A stretch of DNA of 64,000 nt, from contig NZ_JACAGN010000007.1 in NCBI RefSeq assembly GCF_030324495.1, positions 62,001 through 126,000 of the forward strand. Direction: 5' to 3'. Position 1 is the first letter of the stretch. Every line of letters starts with the position of its first letter. The notes under the pieces were generated by a model. That model was not told the DNA's origin. It saw nothing but the letters and a program-made list of their open reading frames with translations, and ran no database searches. This DNA comes from Myroides sp. 1354. Lineage in GTDB: Bacteria > Bacteroidota > Bacteroidia > Flavobacteriales > Flavobacteriaceae. Position numbers and translations under genes: made by a program. This document shows, piece after piece, positions 1 through 8,614 of this stretch.

Positions 1-408
1 TTGTTGAAGGGATTTAAACATCGTATCTCCTTCTAACGGCATATTTCTATTCGCCTCTTGCAGTAATCTAGCCCCGCTAAACAAATGAGCGAGTACCATT
101 TCTGCTGTAGCATTGGCTAGAGATTCCTCTGCCCAAAATACGGTAATTCCGTTGCTTTTGATGTGATCAATCAGCTCTAGATTCACTACAACTCCTGCAA
201 AAACGATGGCTTTCAAATGTTTTAACTCATCAATCATGGTTTTGTTCAACAAGGTTCCTTGTTGTAACAACAAAACGTCAATTTCATTTTTTTTAGTATA
301 CGTCACCAATTGCTCATGAGCAACGCGTACTTCTTTTATTTCAAATCCTAATGATTCTAATTCCTGTTTACTATGTTCTGGTATCCCATCATTGGCTAAT
401 ACTCTCAT
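1..408 (-). CDS. serA: D-3-phosphoglycerate dehydrogenase, N-terminal part (cut by window edge)
   Basis: The reading frame opens at an ATG at 408 and runs off the left edge, giving the first 136 residues of a D-2-hydroxyacid dehydrogenase. The visible part is the substrate-binding half, beginning MRVLANDGIP, with the family's pattern of an early beta strand, a hydrophobic DVLLL strand and a segment in which alanine/threonine precede the EM pair of the long helix before the NAD-binding domain. It lies 22 bp after serC on the same strand, so the first two steps of serine synthesis from 3-phosphoglycerate appear to be co-transcribed. The NAD-binding motif and catalytic His/Arg/Glu lie outside the window. 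The family assignment is firm; the precise substrate is inferred from the serC neighbour. Confidence 0.85.
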   Translation of the reverse strand, partial: MRVLANDGIPEHSKQELESLGFEIKEVRVAHEQLVTYTKKNEIDVLLLQQGTLLNKTMIDELKHLKAIVFAGVVVNLELIDHIKSNGITVFWAEESLANATAEMVLAHLFSGARLLQEANRNMPLEGDTMFKSLQQ

Positions 409-430
409 GCTCTTTTTATTCTTTAGTCTA

Positions 431-1498
431 TTAAACCCTTGTTTTCATCTGCTGTAAAACACCTGTAAGCACTTCAACACTATCTAATGTCACAGCATTG
501 TAAAGTGAAGCACGATAGCCTCCCACAGAACGATGACCTTTGATATTGGCAATATTTGCCTCTCGGCATAATTGATCGAAGATTATATTCATTCCCTCTT
601 CTTTGAAGGTAAAAGTAGCATTCATCTTTGATCGATCTTCTACTGCTGCAGTTCCAGATACAAAATCCAATGCATCAATGGTTTGATACAACAAATCGGC
701 TTTCGTTTTATTTAGTTGTTCCATAACCTTTACTCCGCCTTGCTGTTTGAGCCATCTCAGATTCAACAAACAAGTATAAACGGCAAATACATTGGCCGTA
801 TGATACAAACTATCCTTCGCAATGTGTTCTTGGTAATCCAACATTTGAGGAATAGTTCGTTTTGTTTTTCCCAGAATATCTTCCTTGACAATAATCAAAC
901 TAACCCCTGCAGAACCAATATTTTTCTGAGCTCCGGCATAAATTAAATCCATTTTTTCGCAGTCAAATTCACGTGAATAAATATCCGAACTCATATCGCA
1001 CACCAAAGGTGCATCCGTTTGAGGGATATAATTGAACTGGGTCCCGTAAATGGTGTTATTCGAGGTAAAGTGAACATAATCAACAAGCTCTTCTATCCTT
1101 ACGTTTTTGGGAATATAAGAGAACTGTTGATCTTCTGAACTCGCTACAATATCAACTTCTCCGAGCATTTGGGCTTGTTCAATCGCTTTACTTGACCAAG
1201 TACCTGTGTTGATATAAGCGGCTTTTTTTTGCATCAAATTATAAGGAACGCGCAAGAATTCCATACTTGCTCCTCCTTGTAGAAATAAAGCAACATAACC
1301 TTTTTGATCCAATCCCAATAGTTCCAAGCTCAATTGCCTAGCCTCTTCAAGAGCAGCAATAAATTCTTTACTTCGATGAGAAATAGACAAAATAGACATT
1401 CCCGTATGTTCAAAATTGAGAACGGCTTGAGCGGCTTGTTCGTATACCGTTTGTGGCAACAAACTAGGACCCGCACAAAAGTTATGTACTTCTTTCAT
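431..1498 (-). CDS. serC: Phosphoserine aminotransferase
   Basis: A 355-residue class V aminotransferase that converts 3-phosphohydroxypyruvate and glutamate to phosphoserine and 2-oxoglutarate; it may also serve pyridoxal phosphate synthesis. The start carries the SerC hallmark NFCAGPSLLP, residues 74-79 hold the GGASME phosphate-binding turn, and the PLP-binding lysine is K192 in GAQKNIGSAG. The C-terminus has the family's GHRSVGGYRAS phosphate-binding loop. The length is normal for the family. It begins 3 bp after the stop of the acyl-CoA reductase and is followed 22 bp later by serA, so the three read as one operon. Nothing is missing. Confidence 0.97.
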   Translation of the reverse strand: MKEVHNFCAGPSLLPQTVYEQAAQAVLNFEHTGMSILSISHRSKEFIAALEEARQLSLELLGLDQKGYVALFLQGGASMEFLRVPYNLMQKKAAYINTGTWSSKAIEQAQMLGEVDIVASSEDQQFSYIPKNVRIEELVDYVHFTSNNTIYGTQFNYIPQTDAPLVCDMSSDIYSREFDCEKMDLIYAGAQKNIGSAGVSLIIVKEDILGKTKRTIPQMLDYQEHIAKDSLYHTANVFAVYTCLLNLRWLKQQGGVKVMEQLNKTKADLLYQTIDALDFVSGTAAVEDRSKMNATFTFKEEGMNIIFDQLCREANIANIKGHRSVGGYRASLYNAVTLDSVEVLTGVLQQMKTRV

Positions 1499-1501
1499 AA
1501 T

Positions 1502-2560
1502 TTACAATTTTAGCAAAAATTCTAGTGTATCCACTTGATCTGCATAATCCCAAAGCTGTGGATGCTGGGTTTGTCCGAATGCAATACTATCTTCTGTTAA
1601 TTCATTCGATACAATGCACTGTATTTTATCCTGATCTTCACGCAATCGCTCTACTACTTCTTCAATTGTATCGTAATATTCATAATATACCGAAGAAATG
1701 GGCGAAGCATAAGAAGCATCTTCTTTTATTGTTAAAAATCCATTGTCTAATAATTGAAATTCGCTCATTAGAAAAACAGCTTTATTATAATCGTAATTAT
1801 TGGCGTATTTCTCGTACTCAATCACCTCTTTTTGTGCGTACATCCCTTGAAAAAATGCATCAAAATTATATCCTTTTGGCACAAATAACTTGGAAACGCT
1901 TCGACATCCCAATCCGTAGTAAGTAAAAATATCTTTGCTCAATGCTGTCAATTGTTCTGCCGTTTCTTCTCCTGTAAGTAAGGCTACTGAGTTTCTATTT
2001 TTTCGAATAATATGAGGAACTGCATTAAAATAATAATCAAAATAGCGAGCGGTATTGTTGCTTCCAGTTGCAATAACAGCGTCAAATCCCTCCATCTTTC
2101 CTTCGATAAAAATCAAGCGATCCGCAAACTGAGGTTCTACTGTTTGCAAGTATTTAGTCAAGAAAGGCAATAGTTTTTGATCGTTAGACGACAATTTAAT
2201 CAAAGCGATATTTCCAGAAAGCAAAACAGCTAATAAATCGTGAAATCCTACTAGAGGAATATTACCGGCTAAGATAAGACCTACTTTCTTCAACGGTTCA
2301 TTTGAAAAATCATAGGCAGAACACCACTTGGTGATATTTTCCTCTGTCAAGGCAGCTGCCCAAGATTGAACAGCAACAAGCACTTGTTCTTTTACAAACC
2401 ATCCGTTGTAATGTACAGATGTTTCGATTAAAGCTTCGAATGAAGAGAAAAAAGCATCATTATGCTCAACTTTTTCACTTTTTACAAATTCATTTGTAGC
2501 AAATTGTCTTAAAAAATCTCCTAACGCTACGAATGCTTTTTTTTTAGCTTCTAAATCCAT
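1502..2560 (-). CDS. Acyl-CoA reductase, LuxC-like
   Basis: A 352-residue protein of the LuxC/aldehyde dehydrogenase-like superfamily, which reduces acyl-CoA or acylated enzyme with NAD(P)H. Visible features are the nucleotide-binding region around VGLILAGNIPLVGFHDLL (residues about 92-110), an ATGSNNTARYF segment, the RKNRNSVALLTG stretch and a conserved cysteine in YGLGCRSVSKLFVP, the likely acyl-accepting nucleophile. It is the first gene of the operon that continues into serC and serA, and it is divergent from a ferredoxin gene. Bacteroidota commonly have this gene beside serC, with no luxAB or luxE, so light production is not implied. The physiological substrate is unknown. Confidence 0.85.
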   Translation of the reverse strand: MDLEAKKKAFVALGDFLRQFATNEFVKSEKVEHNDAFFSSFEALIETSVHYNGWFVKEQVLVAVQSWAAALTEENITKWCSAYDFSNEPLKKVGLILAGNIPLVGFHDLLAVLLSGNIALIKLSSNDQKLLPFLTKYLQTVEPQFADRLIFIEGKMEGFDAVIATGSNNTARYFDYYFNAVPHIIRKNRNSVALLTGEETAEQLTALSKDIFTYYGLGCRSVSKLFVPKGYNFDAFFQGMYAQKEVIEYEKYANNYDYNKAVFLMSEFQLLDNGFLTIKEDASYASPISSVYYEYYDTIEEVVERLREDQDKIQCIVSNELTEDSIAFGQTQHPQLWDYADQVDTLEFLLKL

Positions 2561-2566
2561 ATTGAT

Positions 2567-2597
2567 TTGTTTCTGAAATGTTTTGGGTGTAAATTTG
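2567..2597 (+). promoter_or_regulatory. Promoter of the ferredoxin gene
   Basis: TTG at 2567-2569 is followed after 20 bp by TAAATTTG at 2590-2597, which fits the Bacteroidota sigma consensus TTG-N17-23-TAnnTTTG. It lies 36 bp before the ferredoxin ATG. Its -33 half sits just outside the divergent acyl-CoA reductase start. Confidence 0.7.
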
Positions 2598-2600
2598 TAG

Positions 2601-2608
2601 CAAAGTTA
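2601..2608 (-). promoter_or_regulatory. -7 box for the acyl-CoA reductase-serC-serA operon
   Basis: Read on the minus strand this is TAACTTTG, a full match to TAnnTTTG, 40 bp before the acyl-CoA reductase ATG. No well-spaced TTG was found upstream. It lies only 3 bp from the -7 box of the divergent ferredoxin promoter, so the two promoters would compete for the same DNA. Confidence 0.5.
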
Positions 2609-2630
2609 ATACATATAAAACAAAATATAA

Positions 2631-2984
<354 letters not shown>

Positions 2985-3036
2985 TTGATGTTGACCGAAA
3001 AAATCACAGCGATACGCTGAGATATTTCATAACGAA

Positions 3037-3070
3037 AAAGAGATTTGGGCCCTTTCCAAATCTCTTTTTT
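3037..3070 (+). terminator. Rho-independent terminator of the ferredoxin gene
   Basis: A 12-bp stem (AAAGAGATTTGG at 3037-3048 with its complement at 3056-3067) and a 7-nt loop run into a tract of T. It ends the plus-strand ferredoxin transcript and faces the small membrane protein gene that ends at 3088. Confidence 0.85.
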
Positions 3071-3087
3071 TTTACTCTTATTTCTAT

Positions 3088-3312
3088 TTATTTTTTACTG
3101 GGTGTCAATACAAAATAAATGACATAAATCCACCCTAATAATCCGTGAATGATAGCCCAAAGCACGGATTTATTTCTTGACCATGAGGCAACAATGGCGA
3201 TAATAGTTCCTAATCCAACACCTCCCAAAATTCCTGCATTTCCACCAGAACTAGCGAAAGCTTGTGTTCCTACTACTAAGAAAAACACAAGTAATAATAG
3301 ATACTTTTTCAT
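3088..3312 (-). CDS. Small membrane protein with signal peptide
   Basis: A 74-residue protein with an N-terminal signal sequence (MKKYLLLLVFFLVVGTQAFA, cleavage likely after AFA), then a glycine-rich hydrophobic segment (about 27-45) and a second hydrophobic segment (about 50-68) separated by a short basic loop SRNKS. The mature form is thus a two-helix inner-membrane hairpin. The spacing and Gly pattern are reminiscent of small YtxH/TM2-like membrane proteins, but I do not recognise a named family. The length and clear signal peptide argue for a real gene, though no neighbour indicates its role. Confidence 0.7.
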   Translation of the reverse strand: MKKYLLLLVFFLVVGTQAFASSGGNAGILGGVGLGTIIAIVASWSRNKSVLWAIIHGLLGWIYVIYFVLTPSKK

Positions 3313-3396
3313 AGGTTTTACTTTTTATTTTCCTTTAAATTAAGTATTTACAATTAAAAAAACAAAGAAAAAATAAAAAAACACCTAAGATAAAAC

Positions 3397-5436
3397 CTAT
3401 TTCATTTTTTGATGTTGATTGATACTCTTGTAAATTTCCACTGTTTTCATCACGGTATATGCTTGCATGCGATGTTGCAAATAAAGTGCGTGACTGGAAG
3501 AATTATCTCCTCCTTGTAACTTTCTTCTTTCTTTATCTACCCAAGTATAATAATACGGTTGATTATTTTCAATAGCAATTGCTCCTTTGTCATCGGCAAT
3601 AAAACTATAATCATTCAAAGCAAATCGATGTTCTACTGTTGGATCAAAAAGATTATCTCCTGTATAAAAATAAGGAGCATCAGATAAAGCTAAATTGAAA
3701 ATCGTTGGAAAAATATCTTTATGTGAAGCCAATACAGTTCCATCAAAAAAAGCAGGTTTATACTTTTCTGGGATATACATTAAAATAGGGACACTTCGCT
3801 TCAAAAACCCTTCTTCTGGTGTGTATTCAAATACTTGACGAATGTTGTGATCCCCTGAGGCAACAATAATCGTATTCTCCCCTAAAGGTGAGTTTCGAAT
3901 CTCTTTGATGAAACGCGCTAATTCAGAAGCTGCATATTGATGCGAATAAAAATTAGCATAAGCTGTTTTTTCATCTACGCGAATTTTCTTCTTCATCTCC
4001 TCACTCATCCTAATCTCCTGCTTGTGATAATAAGAAGGTACTTCAAAAGGTGTGTGATTGCTAATCGTCAATCCGAAAATGAATTTAGGCGTTTTCGATT
4101 CCTTCAGTGTTTCTCGAATATAATCGAAGAGATATCCATCGTGAACGCCCCAAGCAAATTCTTCTGCATTTGGAAACTTCTCTTGGATGAAATTTTTACC
4201 TTGAATCACATCAAACTTTTGATTCTTAATCATATTGTCAATATTTCTCCAAGAAATACTAGCTCCAGTTAAGAAATAAGTTTCATAACCGCTCTTTTTA
4301 AAAGGCAAAGCAATAGAACTAGTAAAAGGAGTATCAAAATATACCGATTGAGAAATAATCGTCTTTGGTGTTCCTAAGATGAAATCCTCTAAGGTTTGAA
4401 TTGTACCATTATAAGCCGATAAACTATTTTTAAAATAATAGAGATTCGGCAATTCCTTACTCAAATCACCTAGTAAATTTAAAGTATCATTATTCAAATC
4501 AAAGTAGTGATTACTCATACTTTCCATTTGAAGAAATACCACATTAGGCGGATGTTGAGCTAAAAATTCATTGTGTTGAGTTTGAGTGAATAACGCTTGA
4601 TTAAACAAGGGTTTTTCGCTTTCTCCTTTATAACTTAGTTGTGCCTCTTCAGCACTTGCAAAACCATTCGCCTCTAACTCTCTGTCAATATCGGGATTTA
4701 TCGCATTTTCTTTTCGTTCAGAATTTGCAAATTTCAACGAGTACAAAGCATTATAACACAGTGAATTTACGAATTCATTTTTAGAAATATTGGTGTGTTC
4801 TCTCCTCAGCGTAAATACGCCTACACTTCCTCTCATTCCAATAAAGAACAGTGGAAAAATCAATAACCCAATTAAGCTATAGATTTTTGCACGAGCAGCA
4901 GCAGGTTGTATCACTTTTCGCTTGATGCGCTTGCTCCAATACAACCACGTAATCACAACAACTACATAGACCAAACCAATAGACAACAAAGGATAATCCG
5001 TCCAAACGGAAGTTAATACGGCTGTAGTATCATCATTAAAAATACCGAAGAACAGTAGATTGATATGAGACTGAAAAAATTGATAAAAAAAGTAATCAAT
5101 AATAATCAATGTTAAGAAAACTACAGCTACAAACAATAAATAATAACGGGCAAAACCAGCGTAAACTTTGCTAAAGCCCAATTCGTATTTTTTAGGTATG
5201 AACAAGGAACTCAACCAAAAAAGCACGAGAGGTAAAAAGCCATAACAAATAGCAGACACATCAAAGCGCGCACCTACAATAAAAGCTTCAGCAATCTTTC
5301 CCTTTTCATTTTCAAACACATCGGAAGCTCCATAACTCAGTAGGAAAACCAATCGTCCAACTGCAAATAAGAAAATAAAAAACAAAAAATACAGCAGTCC
5401 ATTCCAGACTGTTTTGCGAAAAAGATTAAGATTCAT
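3397..5436 (-). CDS. LTA synthase family protein (membrane sulfatase-fold phosphoglycerol/phosphoethanolamine transferase)
   Basis: A 679-residue membrane enzyme. About five transmembrane segments occupy residues 10-205; the rest is an exported alkaline-phosphatase/sulfatase-fold domain. Recognisable catalytic parts are a metal-binding PPNVVFLQMESMSN segment (acidic residue E), the nucleophile region SAYNGTIQTLEDFILGTP, the histidine in ISNHTPFEVPSYY and the DxH-type SGDHNIRQVF. The family transfers phosphoglycerol or phosphoethanolamine head groups from a lipid to envelope polymers or lipids. Gram-negative bacteria have no lipoteichoic acid, so the acceptor here is probably lipid A, a lipid or a periplasmic glucan; the sequence does not decide. 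It is transcribed alone. Confidence 0.88.
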   Translation of the reverse strand: MNLNLFRKTVWNGLLYFLFFIFLFAVGRLVFLLSYGASDVFENEKGKIAEAFIVGARFDVSAICYGFLPLVLFWLSSLFIPKKYELGFSKVYAGFARYYLLFVAVVFLTLIIIDYFFYQFFQSHINLLFFGIFNDDTTAVLTSVWTDYPLLSIGLVYVVVVITWLYWSKRIKRKVIQPAAARAKIYSLIGLLIFPLFFIGMRGSVGVFTLRREHTNISKNEFVNSLCYNALYSLKFANSERKENAINPDIDRELEANGFASAEEAQLSYKGESEKPLFNQALFTQTQHNEFLAQHPPNVVFLQMESMSNHYFDLNNDTLNLLGDLSKELPNLYYFKNSLSAYNGTIQTLEDFILGTPKTIISQSVYFDTPFTSSIALPFKKSGYETYFLTGASISWRNIDNMIKNQKFDVIQGKNFIQEKFPNAEEFAWGVHDGYLFDYIRETLKESKTPKFIFGLTISNHTPFEVPSYYHKQEIRMSEEMKKKIRVDEKTAYANFYSHQYAASELARFIKEIRNSPLGENTIIVASGDHNIRQVFEYTPEEGFLKRSVPILMYIPEKYKPAFFDGTVLASHKDIFPTIFNLALSDAPYFYTGDNLFDPTVEHRFALNDYSFIADDKGAIAIENNQPYYYTWVDKERRKLQGGDNSSSHALYLQHRMQAYTVMKTVEIYKSINQHQKMK

Positions 5437-5748
5437 ATGCTATTTTTCAAATAATCTGTTCGCAAAAGTAAGGATTTAATAATAGTTCATCCATCTATTT
5501 ACCAAGAAATAGCTCCATTTTATAGTAGTTACCTTGTTCTTTATCTCAAATTCTGGCAATTTCTATACAAAGTTAATACAGTGTGTACGCTTTACCTGTT
5601 TTATACCGCTTTATTCAAAAGTTAGTGTAAAAATTAACTATAATTAGGGATTTCGCATTTAGCGAAAATGAGTGAATTTTGACTTAAGTAAGATGAAGTA
5701 AAAATTGCGCTGAAAAAAACTATATTATTACTTACAATTTTGTTCTGG

Positions 5749-5780
5749 ATCGCTCATAGTTTTCTATGAGCGATTTTTTT
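5749..5780 (+). terminator. Orphan rho-independent terminator
   Basis: ATCGCTCATAG (5749-5759) pairs with CTATGAGCGAT (5764-5774) across a 4-nt loop and is followed by T7. The T tract exists only on the plus strand. The nearest plus-strand gene upstream is the ferredoxin 2.7 kb away, which has its own terminator. The hairpin must therefore end an unannotated short transcript or attenuate the SUFU operon that starts at 5885. Confidence 0.8.
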
Positions 5781-5817
5781 GTCTGGAGCAGTTTCTACAA
5801 AAATAAACCCTGTATTC

Positions 5818-5831
5818 CCCTATAATTAGGG
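5818..5831. promoter_or_regulatory. Palindromic operator candidate upstream of the SUFU operon
   Basis: CCCTA-TAAT-TAGGG is a perfect inverted repeat with a 4-bp spacer, 53 bp before the SUFU gene start. The right half and spacer recur at 5638-5651 as part of CTATAATTAGGGAT. The symmetry suggests binding of a dimeric regulator; which one is not known from this window. Confidence 0.4.
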
Positions 5832-5884
5832 ATAGATTCAGCTAATCATTTAGATTAATTTTATACACCGTAAAAAGAGAAGTT

Positions 5885-6529
5885 ATGACACTAGAAGAAT
5901 ATAAATACAACTATAACGAAGAGGATGCTGTAGGATGGGATTGCATCACTACAGCATTAAATCAACTATACGGAGATCAAGATCCTCAACATTTTGGCAA
6001 TTCAATTCCTTTCTCCTTGGGGGGTGAAAATCCTTTGGATGGAATGAGTGTATACCAAAGTACACAACAAGAAGATCACTTTCATTTAGTTAGTTATGGT
6101 TTTTCTAATTTGTACTATGATGAAGAAAAACTAGAGGCAGAATACAGTGGTTTTGGTTTTGAATTGACGTTTCGCATTAAGAAACAAGGAGATGAAAACA
6201 TCCATTGGGCCATGAATTTGATGCAGAATCTTGCTAAATACGTGTTTGATTCAGGAAAATGGTTTGAAGCCTTTCACTTTATTCCTACCAATAGTCCAAT
6301 TCGCTTAGAGTATGATACCGATTTGGTGGGTATTGCCTTTGTACCAGATCCAGAGTTAGGGTCGATTGATACCCCTCATGGGCGAGTAGATTTCTTACAA
6401 ATGGTAGGAATCACCCAAAAAGAATTGGATCTCTTATGGGAAAATCCCCAATTATCAGAGACAGAAAAATTAATGCTAAACTTACGTCTAAACAATCCCT
6501 TATTAATTACGGATTTAGACCGAAAATAA
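5885..6529 (+). CDS. Suppressor-of-fused (SUFU) domain protein
   Basis: A 214-residue soluble protein with no signal peptide. The body matches the bacterial SUFU-like fold: a GWDCITTALNQLYG start, an NPLDGMSVYQS turn, HFHLVSYGFSNLYYDEEK and GFGFELTFRIKK in the first half, then the NLAKYVFDSGKWF helix and a GIAFVPDPEL strand. Bacterial SUFU-domain proteins are known as immunity proteins of contact-dependent and polymorphic toxin systems and also occur as orphans. It heads a run of five plus-strand genes, the next of which starts 11 bp after its stop, and it follows a conspicuous regulatory region. No toxin is visible in the window, so the immunity role is an inference from family and context. 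Confidence 0.85.
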   Translation: MTLEEYKYNYNEEDAVGWDCITTALNQLYGDQDPQHFGNSIPFSLGGENPLDGMSVYQSTQQEDHFHLVSYGFSNLYYDEEKLEAEYSGFGFELTFRIKKQGDENIHWAMNLMQNLAKYVFDSGKWFEAFHFIPTNSPIRLEYDTDLVGIAFVPDPELGSIDTPHGRVDFLQMVGITQKELDLLWENPQLSETEKLMLNLRLNNPLLITDLDRK

Positions 6530-6540
6530 AGATACCCTTT

Positions 6541-7044
6541 ATGAAATTGTATTGTATTTCTTTCTTACTCTTCATCTTCGTAGGATGTAGTTCCTCTCCT
6601 TTGATACTCACTCCTACACAGTATACCTACAGCGGAAAAGAACGAACGAAACAGCTTGACAGAGAAAACCCTCAATTAGAACCTCTAATGATTTTACGCG
6701 AGATTCAACATTCCTTTTGGGGACGCAAAGCTATTGTACGTGTACAAGGTTGGTATAGTTCTTCTGGCCTACAAGCGCGAAAATTAAACCGCATTCAAAT
6801 GATTCAGGAAATTGAAGATGATCAATTAACACTAACTTGTTATGTAGAACCAAAAGGAGGTTTTGGCAAAGAAGGCAATCTTATATATGGATATAACTAT
6901 CAACAAGAAATCAAAATCAAAATACCAGTAGGAATCAAGCAATTGCATCTTAAATTAATTGAACACAACCTCACACAACAAGAAATTTTAAGTTTTAAAA
7001 CAACAATCCCCTTGACTGCTAAAGAAGTTTCAAAAAAAGGATAG
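6541..7044 (+). CDS. Putative lipoprotein of unknown function
   Basis: A 167-residue protein starting at the ATG at 6541, because from there it has a clean lipoprotein signal MKLYCISFLLFIFVGC with the lipid-accepting cysteine in FVGC (residue 16). A longer reading from 6436 would overlap SUFU and bury the signal. The mature part is about 150 residues, predicted rich in beta strands (KAIVRVQGWYSS, QLTLTCYVEP, QEIKIKIPVG), and ends with lysines. I do not recognise a family. It is 11 bp after the SUFU gene, so the two are probably co-transcribed and may function together. Confidence 0.75.
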   Translation: MKLYCISFLLFIFVGCSSSPLILTPTQYTYSGKERTKQLDRENPQLEPLMILREIQHSFWGRKAIVRVQGWYSSSGLQARKLNRIQMIQEIEDDQLTLTCYVEPKGGFGKEGNLIYGYNYQQEIKIKIPVGIKQLHLKLIEHNLTQQEILSFKTTIPLTAKEVSKKG

Positions 7045-7233
7045 GATTATTAGAAAAAACAACAGTGAAACACAAATCATGACTCGCAATCATCACGTTG
7101 AACAAATAGCAAAATCAAGTGCATTTCATGGCTATTCATTTACACTTTTCAAACAAATAAAGAAGTAAAACAATTGAAAACCTTTGATTTTTCTTTTTTT
7201 TATTATCTTCACCAGAACCTAATACGATCTTAT

Positions 7234-7725
7234 ATGAAGCCTTACATATTCAAACCAAACTATGCTTTATTAACCTATTGCCTTGCAGCAGTAGTGGGAA
7301 TATTGCTCTTTTTTTTTCTTAATGCCGATACCCGATACCTCTATATTTTGCTGTCGTTGGCTTTTATTTTTATTCTAACGTCAAGCTGTTTTAATGCCTT
7401 GACGTTTAAACGTTATCGCTCCGTATTATGGCCTTTTGTACTCAATATACTTTTGCTCTTAACCTTTATTATTAGCAATGGTGGCTTTGGAAATGTTCCC
7501 TTTTTTGGTTCGAACAATACGGCATTAACGTTATTTTTTCTCATCCTCGGCTTTAATTCCCATTGGTATATGCTCGTAGAATCGACAACAAGTTCTGATT
7601 TTAATTTTTTACTCATCAATACCTTACTTTCTTTTATTATTCCAAGTTTAGGGTATGGGTTAGGTTACTTCTATACGATTAAGATTAGACAGAATAAAAC
7701 ATCTACTTGCTCCAATTCGCAATAG
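7234..7725 (+). CDS. Polytopic membrane protein of unknown function
   Basis: A 163-residue very hydrophobic protein with about five transmembrane segments. The start is set at the ATG at 7234 (MKPYIFKPNYALL), since the upstream extension begins only with a TTG at 7174 and adds 20 residues before the first helix. Short polar links (NADTRY, FKRYRS, FGSNNT) separate the helices and the tail is basic (KIRQNKTSTCSNSQ). No named family was recognised. It lies between the lipoprotein and the SUKH gene, with 189 bp of non-coding DNA before it, so it may have its own promoter. The role is unknown. Confidence 0.65.
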   Translation: MKPYIFKPNYALLTYCLAAVVGILLFFFLNADTRYLYILLSLAFIFILTSSCFNALTFKRYRSVLWPFVLNILLLLTFIISNGGFGNVPFFGSNNTALTLFFLILGFNSHWYMLVESTTSSDFNFLLINTLLSFIIPSLGYGLGYFYTIKIRQNKTSTCSNSQ

Positions 7726-7823
7726 TACTCGTTTGAAAAACCTTTCTTAGGAACACTATATCACCTTCTTATTTTAGGTAATTGACGATAAAAATAAGAA
7801 TCTAGTCTATTAATTAAACACAC

Positions 7824-8597
7824 ATGCAAGAAAAATATATCGAATGCATAACACATGGCAAACAAGCGATGGCCTTGCTGTGTACACATTTAGCCCATAG
7901 TTTACACCATCGAAATCCCCTGGGTTTCTTTGAATATGATACAGGTGATACAGGAAGACCGGATGCCTGGTGTAATACCTGTGAAGAAGCTTGGAATCTC
8001 ACCCGAACCGAAGCAGATCGAGAACAATGGTTTATCGATTGTCAGCACAAATTGGTTTGCGTTTCTTGTTGGGATGAGGCAAAAGTTTTGAATAAACCTG
8101 CCTCTATAATTAGCTTCAACGTATTAACTGCAAATGAAATACAAACCATACTAGAACAAGAGAAAAAGATGAAACAAAACTTCTCTAATTCTATTTCTTT
8201 TCCATTTCCCTCGTTATATCAGGATTTAGTTCCTTCTATTCCGACCTTAACAATATCCTCTGAAGCTATTTTATATGGCTCAGTTGAAGCGACATCAGAA
8301 AACAAAAACGCTGATGACCCGACCCATTGGATATTCGCAGGTAATGGACAGGGTGATCGTTGGTTAATGGATGAAAAAGGTCGAGTATTCTTTGGAGATC
8401 ACGATGACCACCCCATGAGTTTACATCCTTTAACTATTGATTTTCAACAGTGGCTACAGCTGGCTTTCTTAACCCAACAATTGGACGAATGGTATGATGG
8501 AAATTATAACATGAAGCAAACCAACCTGGCTTTTATCCATGCATTAAATCAAATTCACCCTCTATTGGCAGAGCACTATCCCTTTGAAATTGAATAA
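7824..8597 (+). CDS. SMI1/KNR4 (SUKH)-like protein with N-terminal cysteine-rich domain
   Basis: A 257-residue soluble protein. The first 85 residues hold paired cysteines and histidines (ECITHG, LLCTHL, WCNTCEEAW, CQHKLVCVSCW) that look like a zinc-binding module. The second half, from about residue 130, has the SUKH pattern GQGDRWLMDEKGRVFFGDHDDH, followed by an FQQWLQLAFLTQQL helix. SUKH proteins are a large immunity superfamily of bacterial toxin systems and also occur as stand-alone proteins. The coupling to a Cys-rich head is less usual. It sits in the same short plus-strand run as a SUFU protein and is 17 bp before the next lipoprotein gene. Confidence 0.7.
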   Translation: MQEKYIECITHGKQAMALLCTHLAHSLHHRNPLGFFEYDTGDTGRPDAWCNTCEEAWNLTRTEADREQWFIDCQHKLVCVSCWDEAKVLNKPASIISFNVLTANEIQTILEQEKKMKQNFSNSISFPFPSLYQDLVPSIPTLTISSEAILYGSVEATSENKNADDPTHWIFAGNGQGDRWLMDEKGRVFFGDHDDHPMSLHPLTIDFQQWLQLAFLTQQLDEWYDGNYNMKQTNLAFIHALNQIHPLLAEHYPFEIE

Positions 8598-8614
8598 TAC
8601 TACATTGCTATTTT

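Larger units (their letters stand above)
5437..5884. other. 448-bp intergenic region with orphan terminator and repeated motif
   Basis: No open frame of note. The region holds, on the minus strand, -7-like boxes for the sulfatase-fold gene (TAACTTTG at 5568-5575 and TACTTTTG at 5463-5470). It also holds two copies of CTATAATTAGGGAT (5638-5651 and 5820-5833) and a plus-strand terminator at 5749-5780 that has no plus-strand gene in front of it. This looks like a regulatory leader or a small RNA gene rather than spacer. Confidence 0.55.

Noticed and set aside
1502..2560. Bioluminescence (lux) operon
   Set aside because: Only the LuxC-like reductase is present; no luxA, luxB, luxD or luxE, and the neighbours are serine genes.
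6436..6540. N-terminal extension of the lipoprotein gene overlapping SUFU
   Set aside because: The extension would bury the lipoprotein signal; the ATG at 6541 gives a clean signal peptide and does not overlap the upstream gene.
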